From Solea solea (taxonomy: Eukaryota; Chordata; Actinopteri; Pleuronectiformes; Soleidae), in the NCBI RefSeq assembly GCF_958295425.1, contig NC_081150.1:12647001-12711000 (forward strand): a stretch of DNA of 64,000 nt, given 5' to 3'. The translations under genes and the position numbers were made by a program. Numbering within the stretch: position 1 is the first letter of the stretch; every line of letters begins with the position of its first letter. The notes beneath the pieces are model-generated. The model was not told where the DNA came from. It saw only the letters and a list, made by a program, of their open reading frames with translations, and ran no database searches. Below are positions 56,891-64,000 of the stretch, one piece after another.

Positions 56891-59800
56891 GTGAGTCTGG
56901 TAAAAAAAAAAAGTGTCACTTTTGTGTTGTTTTATTTTATTATTCATTGATTTATTTAACCGCATGGTTTGCCAAGTCAAGCGTTAGCTTCGGGACTTCC
57001 TGTTTTTTTTACCCGGCGTTTTGGCTTTTCCGAAAGCAGCCAGTTGTGCACGTGTATGTGATTCATTACAGCTCTCAGACAGCTGATGTAACTCCTCTCT
57101 CTAGTTACCATACATCCGATGTCAAAATGTGCTAGTATTCAGTGCTAAACACGATCAAAAGTGATGTTGTACCATTAAGTGACATGGCAGTATCATTACC
57201 ATCACATACTGTGTGTTCTCCACGGGCACAAATGTCTTAAATATTGTGTAGTACGTGATGTTTAAAGTTTTAATGGCTTCCGTCACTGAAGCAGGCGGTC
57301 ACGCGAAAATTATCAGTTCTAGAATTAAGCATTTGTTTTACTGCTGTGAACTGTAGGGCTAAACAGAGTAGTCGATTATTACTCTGCTAGACTATTACTC
57401 TCGCACTATAATTATTACTATAAGAATGTAACTATTATTGGATAAACGATATATAAAGAGAGAGACTTCACTTTGCTAAAATAGGGAGCTAAAATACATA
57501 ACGCATAAATAACTCTTTGTTTACTGTTTTGAATCTTCCCTTTTGTCTTGATGTTTATTTAGGTGGAATTACTCGGAATTCAAGCTATATCAATTAAATT
57601 AGGATTATATATGTAGCATGGAACAAAATAATGTAATGCATTGCGACCCTAATTCAATTTATGTGTATTATTAAGAGATCATAACAGTGTATTATCTCTC
57701 ACAGGGAAGTGGTTCAGAGCACCAAGGAGTCAATGGTGGCTTTGCAGAGAAGATATCCATCGATTCAACCCGTGCTAGCAATCATACAGGTTAACAGAAG
57801 TGTTTTATCCCTATAGTTTATCATCATTTTAAGTGTATGTGATTTTTTTTCTCATCGTCCCAGATTTTTTAAAGAATGTGCCTGCTTGTCTTGAAATCTT
57901 GTGAGGGCTGTGTTGTGCTTGAAGATATAGGTTAGACATTATTTGCCTTAACCAAAAGGTTATCTGTTTTCTGTGACTTAGTTAAACATTCATGTGCAAG
58001 TTTTTGAGGATTTTCTCTGTTTACTCATTTTATCTCAAAGACAGGTGAAGATGACAGCCTGCTGGAGATCAATAAGAAAATGGCAGGAAAGGTAATTTTT
58101 GTCTCTTGCTGTTCTCCGTTTACATACATTATGTACACATTGTATATGTATATTCTTATATACATATTTCACAGTTTATTTGTCATTATGTCCACAGCTT
58201 GGTTTGAACATCGTTCAGATTTGCCTGGCAAAAGAGTGCAGTGAAGATGAAGTAAGTGAAACTGACTGACTCACATGCTCGGTTATTATCCCCTTGTGCC
58301 AAAATATTTGTCTGGAAGAACTCTTCCTTCCCCCCTGATTGTTTAACAAGTCAGAGCTTGATGAGATGCGTCTCCCTGTGGCAGTTTGTCAGTGCAACTT
58401 GTGATCCTGGTGGTTGTGTGATGTTAAATCTGAGCCTTGCGCAAGCTTTTACTTAATTAAATCGTTAGTAAAACCCAAATGAGTAATCTTTCTACAGTTA
58501 CACGTATAAGCCTTAATTTACAAACTGATTTACAGGTACAAGTAGAGTATGTTCGGTTGTAATTGTGTATCAGGAAATAGGAATTGCCCTCTCAGCAGGG
58601 GCTCTCTTTGCCCAGCTGGCAGTGGATAATTTACATTTCAGTTCCTGGCCTAAGATGACCCTGCTGCTCGACCGAGTAGCCCCCTTTACACCTGGCATTA
58701 GAACTGCTCTACTTTCTCTCACCCTTTCACATTTCCATCTTTTTTCTTTGCTCAGTCAGCAGCTCTGACCTGTTACATCTGTTGGTGCTTTCTGGCTCCT
58801 CCCTTGTTCTTCATCAAATGATGGTGTAATTAAAAGGAAAAAAAAGCACATTTGTTTACTCTCGCGATGTGTTTCTATTTACCACAAATGGGACAAACCT
58901 GAATATTTTAAATGGTACATTTTAACAGCTGAGAATTTTGTTATAGTTGATGTTTTTTTCATCTGTGCATGTAGATCGTAGATGAGCTGTTGAAGCTTAA
59001 TGAGGACCCCAGGGTTCATGGCGTCTACCTCCACCTTCCCCCGACTTTCCTCACCAGTCGAGTACTCGACACTCTGAAACCCGAGAAGGACATAGATGGG
59101 TAAAACCATATTTTGTCTTAAAGAGAAGATTATAGTAACTTAGTTTTCCATTGGCACATATATAAACACATGATTGTGAAGAGTAAATCACCTCCAAGTA
59201 TAAGTTGTAGTTTTTTTCACCTTTTTAAAAATATAACCAGTACTAATGTTTCTTTTTCTAATATAGATAAATTATTAAAGTCTTGTGGTGCTTTAAATTT
59301 TTTACCGAATCAGAAACTGCTGCACAGAATTAAGTCAAATTAAATGGTGTGTGGGTGTGGGCGTGTGTGAGAGAGAGACCTCAGCATACAATTGAATGAG
59401 CTAATTTGCAAAATGCCCTTCGTTATAATCACAAATTGAAGAGCGGTAGTTCAGCTGAGGACAAATGATGTAAATCACATTCCTTAAAAAAGACTTGAAT
59501 GACCAGATATACAAAGTGCTGCTTGATTTACTACGAAAAGCTACAGATTGATAACAATGTTTTTATAAAATAAAACGTAAATAAAACTGTAAACCTTCAT
59601 CATAAAGCATATTATGTCACATTTAATATCACACATTGTAAGCTTTTACATTAACTCAAAAATGATCTTTGGAACAGGATAACAGATTTAAATATTGGAC
59701 GTTTGGTACGTGGAGACCTGAGCAAAGGTTTTGTGTCACCCATAGCCAGTGCCATCCTGGATCTGCTCGAGAAACACGGTGAGTTTGTGGTTTAAAGCAC

Positions 59801-62800
59801 TGAACCCCAAGTTTTGTCATTTGTGAATTCTTTGAAAGGTTCTGTAACTCATGAAAAATGAACGCTATATATTAATTTATTATATTTAATATATATGTCT
59901 GTATAACAGTACTCACATTTGCCTGTGAACATGCTCATTTCAAAACCCCCAAAAATGAGCAGGCACTAACAGTCAATAACATTGTGGCTCATCAAAATGT
60001 ACTTATTTTTAGTATCTACGACTGTGTTGAAGTCGGTATGAATCCCTTTAAGACCTTTACTGGATATTTTAATAGGCCATTCGGGTATATGATGCCTGCC
60101 AAAATATTTGGTGTCATCCTTTTGAGAGAACAGTTAACTTGTCTCCCCTGATGTCATCTACTGATGACTGCATTAAACCTTGATGGGAATTCTGATTCTT
60201 TGGGAAATATGACAATGCACTATGCCATACAGCAAAATTAGTTTTTTAAACAAAATATATAAGACCTAATTCTTGGCCATTGGATCTTGACAGTAAGTGA
60301 GATGTCGATCATGTGAGCCAACATTTATGTTGCTTGTGCACAGTAGGCATTTTATGAATGGAGAAACTGTTATGTCCTAATGTTAAATCTAATCGTTTCT
60401 GCAGATGCTCCCTTAAAAGAAAAAACAGTGTTGTTAGTCGGGGGAGAAGGACCATTTGCATTTTCCCTGCAGTTCCTGATAGAGAAAAGTGGAATGGTTG
60501 CTTCCAAGACTAACTGGAGCTCCAGAGACCTTCAGAGTCAGGTATGGTTTGTATTTGCTTTAAACCTCCACTAGGAGGGTATGTCTTCAGTTGTCTGTCT
60601 GTTTGTGTGGAGGGTGGTGCATTTTTCATGGATTTCTTAAGAAAAGATGCAGAGATCACTATGGCAAAAATGTCATTTGTAACCTTTTTAATGCCATTGT
60701 TTTACAACTGTTCTTGTGCTCCACATACCACATAAACATGCTGTCATCATTGAGTCGCTCCAGATTCAGTGCAGTAACGTGCACTGTTACGAGTTAAACA
60801 CAAGGGGTCAGTGTCTTCTATGTGACAAGACATGATCAGCTTTTCTTGCTGGTTGAGGGCTTTTTATTATCATATTTTCAGACTGATTGGTCATGAAAGT
60901 TTTTTTTTTTGCTTTTCTTTTTCCAATCATTATGTTAATTAACTCTTTAATCACCATATTAGGTGATGCAGGCTGATGCTGTTGTGCTTCTCGGCGCTGG
61001 TAACATGAATCTTCCTCCCACCTGGTTTAGACCAGGGACTGCTGTCATTCACTGTGAGTCCATGCTGGAGCCAGGTAAATTGAGATTATAGTAAAAACTT
61101 AAGTATCTTAGTTTCTGTAGACATACTAGTTTATTAGCATGAAGCTTTTCAGTTTACCATGTAGTCAAGCTGTCCTTCTGCTGCATTTGTGAGGATAAAG
61201 TCATAAACCATTCTGTCCACCTCTTGTTTATACTGTATCTGTGACATGTGTGTACATTAATCATACTGTTTACTCGTAGGTGACCAGGCCACTGAGATGT
61301 CCTCTCAGTCTGAGTTATGGTATCTTGCAGCGGCTTACAGAACACAGGTGTCCTCGTCTCTTCATTTCCATTTTCAGTTTACCCATTTGCTTAATGTGTT
61401 CTGTCTTTGTCCTCACCTTATTCTCACCATTTCCCTCTTTGTCATCTAGAATGTGGTACGTAGTTGCAGTCGGTGGATCCAGGGGAAGCAGTATCGACAG
61501 TGGAGTTTGCGAAACCTCAAACTGCAGCCGCTGATGCCAGTGCCATGGTACAGACCACTACATCTATGATGCATATTAATACATTTCTCTACATCTTTGC
61601 ATGATGTGGAGGCTTTCACTTGTGCCATACTGTTCTCTGACGTTACATACACTTAAATATTGTTTTAATAAGACTGAGTAGGAGACATTGCCCACATACT
61701 CTATATTGCTTTTTTTTTTAAATCCAATATATCGCCATCATACGTCATATTTTCTGTTTGTTAGTGATATAGAGATTTCCAGAGCTCAGATTCCCAAACC
61801 AGTAGTTCAGCTGGCTGAGGAGATTGGTTTGCTTCCAGAGGAGCTTGAATCCTATGGCAGGAACAAAGCTAAGGTCCAACTCTCTCTGTTGGACCGCCTT
61901 CAAACACAGCCAGATGGGAAATATGTATTGGTTGCTGGGTAAGTTTTACCAAATGATCTTTCAGTGGCCATTATTTATAAGTAACTGTGTCTTACTTCTG
62001 GTTACAAGCAAAGATGGTGACAAATAATCCCTCCATCTTTATGTCTTAAGTTTTGTTATCCTTGTGACCTATTTCTGAAAATGTGTTTGCATTTTATATG
62101 TGTATGGCCACACCTTGGTTATAAAGTTCACAAAGCAAATGAGTAATTCAAAAAATGTTCTGTATTTTCTTCACGTCCAGTATAACTCCCACCCCTCTTG
62201 GTGAAGGTAAAAGCACAGTGACCATTGGACTTGTCCAGGCTCTGTCCGCACATCTTAAGCTCAACTCCTTCGCCTGTCTCCGACAGCCCTCACAGGGACC
62301 CACCTTTGGGGTTAAAGGTCAGCTTTGAAAACTTGTCTGTTAAGTTTGCTTTCACCTCTCTGTGCTCCCTGACTCTCTCTTGACCACCCTGCAATTCAAT
62401 ACAGTAATGTCACATTTTTGCAATAATGATTTGAAAACTCTTTGTTTTCTTTCAAACCCCCGTGTATGAAAAGTATCACAACAAATAACATCTTTAGTTG
62501 TAATCTTGATAGAGTTGTTTTATGTTTTTAAAAAATATGTCCAGCTGTGCCAAATGGTGGATGTTTTTATTGGAATGAATCTCTTTTCTTTTGTTTTGCT
62601 TCCTATTCAATACATTGGGGGGTTTGGATGAGGCTGCAGACCGGCGCCCAAAGCAGCAGTTAGGAATGTATCAATAACAGTGTGATAAGCTATCTTTGTC
62701 AGTGTGAGGCTAGCATTTCATGCCCTGGTACATTTTATGCCGGGGTGGAATAGTTCACCCAGAGTGGACCACTCAGCATTCCTCCTTTGTGTGTCCTTGT

Positions 62801-64000
62801 TCTGTTGTCTGCCTCTGACTGTGCTACTGCTTCTTTGTTCCCAGGGGGTGCTGCAGGAGGGGGATATGCCCAGGTCATTCCCATGGAGGAGGTGAGACAC
62901 CTACAGACTTGCACTGCTCCCTACCAGGACCAACACTTGCTTCAAAGACTTGTCATACAGCGACTCCCACAAAAATCACACATATACACACTCTTAACCC
63001 CCGGCACTGTGGCATAACATTGCTTTAGACTGAAGACACGGAGGTAGGGGTGGGGGGGGAGAGTAAAGGAGAGAAAGTTCAAAGATTGGGTATTTGTAGT
63101 CTACACTCCAGCGGCCTCCTTTTTGTACCAAAACCAATCTTTGCTTCTACCTCTCAATCATCTCACTGCACTGATGTGGAAAAAAAATGTTTTGCTTACT
63201 GTAAAGTGAAGGCCTCATGCCAAGCAGAGAGACTTTGAGTATATTATTATTAATATTAAGACCAAGGGGACAAAATCAAAACCAAGACAATATCTCTTGT
63301 TTGAATCTCTGTTTGTCATGTGATACATTTACAACCGTTTTGGTCGTAACTGTTCAGAGGATTTATTATGTCTCCATGCTGGACACAGCGGTGGTCAGGG
63401 GGTTTTCTTCTTGTCTGTTCATTTCACTCTGGTGAATGTGATATCTCAATAACACCTTGAAGGGAATTTGTTTTAAAACTCTGGTACACACATGGAAAAT
63501 GTATTTTGGAGACTCTGTTTTGTATCATATCTGCTTTTTATACATACTGAACTGACAGTTTGGATGCCCTAAAACATTTTTTAAACGAACAGATTAGAGT
63601 AAAGAAAAGATTATTGTTTCAAATCCCTTCATTTCCTTTTTCTTTGGTGTTCTACCCTTTTCCCGGCATGTTTAACCAGTTTAACCTCCATTTGACTGGA
63701 GACATTCATGCCATCACTGCTGCCAATAACCTGGTGGCAGCGGCCATCGATGCCAGGATGCTCCATGAGGCAACGCAGTCAGACAAGGTGACTTTCAGTA
63801 ATAATAACTTTTTTCACACCACAGTGTAAAAAATGTGAAACTGCTGTTAGGACCTATACATGCACACACAGTATAGCTACAATCTCGACAGCAGAAACAA
63901 TTTGTCAGTGATTTGTGACTGAGATTAATTAAAGAAATCATATATCATGTTATTTATTCAGTAGAAAATGTCCTTGTTGGTATTAATTGTGCATTTTCAG
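56661..64000 (+). CDS. mthfd1l: Mitochondrial monofunctional C1-tetrahydrofolate synthase, N-terminal half (14 exons, 3' end outside)
   Basis: Mthfd1l is the mitochondrial 10-formyl-tetrahydrofolate synthetase. It converts 10-formyl-THF plus ADP and phosphate to formate, THF and ATP, and so exports one-carbon units to the cytosol. Fourteen exons join in phase to about 509 of roughly 980 residues. Residues 1-45 are Arg/Ser-rich without acids early on ([20 protein letters not shown]), a mitochondrial presequence. Residues about 80-350 are the degenerate dehydrogenase/cyclohydrolase-like domain. From about 355 the synthetase domain begins, with the nucleotide-binding TPLGEGKST (residues 416-424) and the family signature [11 protein letters not shown] (455-465). 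The gene is transcribed divergently from the syntaxin genes. Further synthetase exons lie beyond 64,000. Confidence 0.95.
56891..57704. other. mthfd1l intron 1
   Basis: 0.8 kb; nothing recognisable beyond splice sites. Confidence 0.5.
57705..57789 (+). CDS. mthfd1l: mthfd1l exon 2 (residues 77-105)
   Basis: This 85 bp exon has acceptor ctctcacag. It encodes [20 protein letters not shown], then IQPVLAIIQ, matching the PVLAIIQ block of the family. Confidence 0.93.
58041..58091 (+). CDS. mthfd1l: mthfd1l exon 3 (residues 106-122)
   Basis: This 51 bp exon encodes [17 protein letters not shown]. Two AGs lie 4 bp apart (caaag and acag); only the first keeps phase. The dehydrogenase Tyr of the MTHFD1 Y-x-x-x-K motif is Glu here. 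Confidence 0.9.
58198..58251 (+). CDS. mthfd1l: mthfd1l exon 4 (residues 123-140)
   Basis: This 54 bp, phase 0 exon encodes [18 protein letters not shown]. Confidence 0.93.
58975..59099 (+). CDS. mthfd1l: mthfd1l exon 5 (residues 141-182)
   Basis: This 125 bp exon encodes [20 protein letters not shown], then [20 protein letters not shown] and D. The LNED-x-x-VHG and PEKDxDG blocks are conserved. Confidence 0.95.
59678..59778 (+). CDS. mthfd1l: mthfd1l exon 6 (residues 182-216)
   Basis: This 101 bp exon encodes [20 protein letters not shown], then [14 protein letters not shown], a conserved family block. Confidence 0.95.
60405..60541 (+). CDS. mthfd1l: mthfd1l exon 7 (residues 216-261)
   Basis: This 137 bp exon encodes [20 protein letters not shown], then [20 protein letters not shown] and RDLQSQ. 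It is the remnant Rossmann segment; MTHFD1 has GRSxIVG where GGEGPFA is found here. Confidence 0.93.
60963..61074 (+). CDS. mthfd1l: mthfd1l exon 8 (residues 262-299)
   Basis: This 112 bp exon encodes [20 protein letters not shown], then [17 protein letters not shown]. Confidence 0.93.
61280..61347 (+). CDS. mthfd1l: mthfd1l exon 9 (residues 299-321)
   Basis: This 68 bp exon encodes [20 protein letters not shown], then RTQ. Confidence 0.9.
61450..61547 (+). CDS. mthfd1l: mthfd1l exon 10 (residues 322-354)
   Basis: This 98 bp exon encodes [20 protein letters not shown], then [12 protein letters not shown]. It matches the LKLQPLxPVP junction before the synthetase domain. Confidence 0.92.
61765..61938 (+). 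CDS. mthfd1l: mthfd1l exon 11, synthetase domain start (residues 354-412)
   Basis: This 174 bp exon encodes [20 protein letters not shown], then [20 protein letters not shown] and [19 protein letters not shown]. Confidence 0.95.
62181..62317 (+). CDS. mthfd1l: mthfd1l exon 12, nucleotide-binding segment (residues 412-458)
   Basis: This 137 bp exon encodes [20 protein letters not shown], then [20 protein letters not shown] and TFGVK. It contains the ATP-binding TPLGEGKST. Confidence 0.96.
62318..63679. other. mthfd1l introns 12 and 13 around exon 13
   Basis: Introns 62,318-62,844 and 62,892-63,679 show only a pyrimidine-rich acceptor before exon 13 and no other feature. Confidence 0.5.
62845..62891 (+). 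CDS. mthfd1l: mthfd1l exon 13 (residues 458-473)
   Basis: This 47 bp exon encodes [16 protein letters not shown] and completes the formyl-THF synthetase signature split over the intron. Confidence 0.95.
63680..63787 (+). CDS. mthfd1l: mthfd1l exon 14 (residues 474-509)
   Basis: This 108 bp, phase 0 exon encodes [20 protein letters not shown], then [16 protein letters not shown], a highly conserved synthetase core. Confidence 0.95.
63788..64000 (+). other. mthfd1l intron 14, ending in a probable acceptor
   Basis: The window ends in gtgcattttcag, a consensus splice acceptor, so exon 15 probably begins at the next base. Confidence 0.55.

Larger units (their letters stand above)
58252..60404. 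other. mthfd1l introns 4-6 around exons 5 and 6
   Basis: Introns 58,252-58,974, 59,100-59,677 and 59,779-60,404 contain no further coding block and no clear mobile element. Confidence 0.5.

Noticed and set aside
56636..56980. Minus-strand 114-codon ORF over mthfd1l exon 1
   Set aside because: It is the antisense of the presequence exon, which has correct splice phase on the plus strand.

Overview
The window is nuclear DNA from a vertebrate, almost certainly a ray-finned (teleost) fish. Short coding exons are flanked by GT-AG introns. CA/GT and AT microsatellites are frequent. A Tc1-like transposon and several TTAA-bounded palindromic elements of teleost type are present. The encoded proteins are clear vertebrate orthologues.

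Layout. (1) Positions 1-45,055 or beyond, minus strand: the 5' part of utrophin (utrn). It has a non-coding first exon at about 45,055, a coding exon 2 with the start codon at 43,048-43,050, and 23 more coding exons running to position 1, where the gene leaves the window. All 24 coding exons join in phase and give about 1,063 residues: two calponin-homology domains, the linker and the first spectrin-like repeats. The 22.7 kb intron 2 holds most of the repeats and two candidate alternative first coding exons (32,324-32,405 and 30,604-30,631). Both end in the phase needed to splice to exon 3. (2) 47,711-47,793, minus strand: an intact tRNA-Leu(TAA) gene. (3) 49,971-53,557, minus strand: two tandem syntaxin-11-type genes, each with the whole reading frame in one exon and non-coding upstream exons. 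(4) 56,661-64,000, plus strand: exons 1-14 of mthfd1l, the mitochondrial monofunctional C1-tetrahydrofolate synthase, cut by the right edge exactly at what looks like the acceptor of the next exon.

These genes do not form one pathway. Utrophin links actin to the dystroglycan complex, syntaxin-11 is a granule-fusion SNARE of immune cells, and Mthfd1l makes formate in mitochondria. What unites the left part is ancestral vertebrate synteny: STX11, tRNA-Leu(TAA), UTRN on the same strand and in the same order as I recall from human 6q24. The less expected points are the candidate alternative utrophin first exons, the diverged syntaxin pair, the conserved tRNA, the dystrophin-like exon lengths, and nested or foldback mobile elements.
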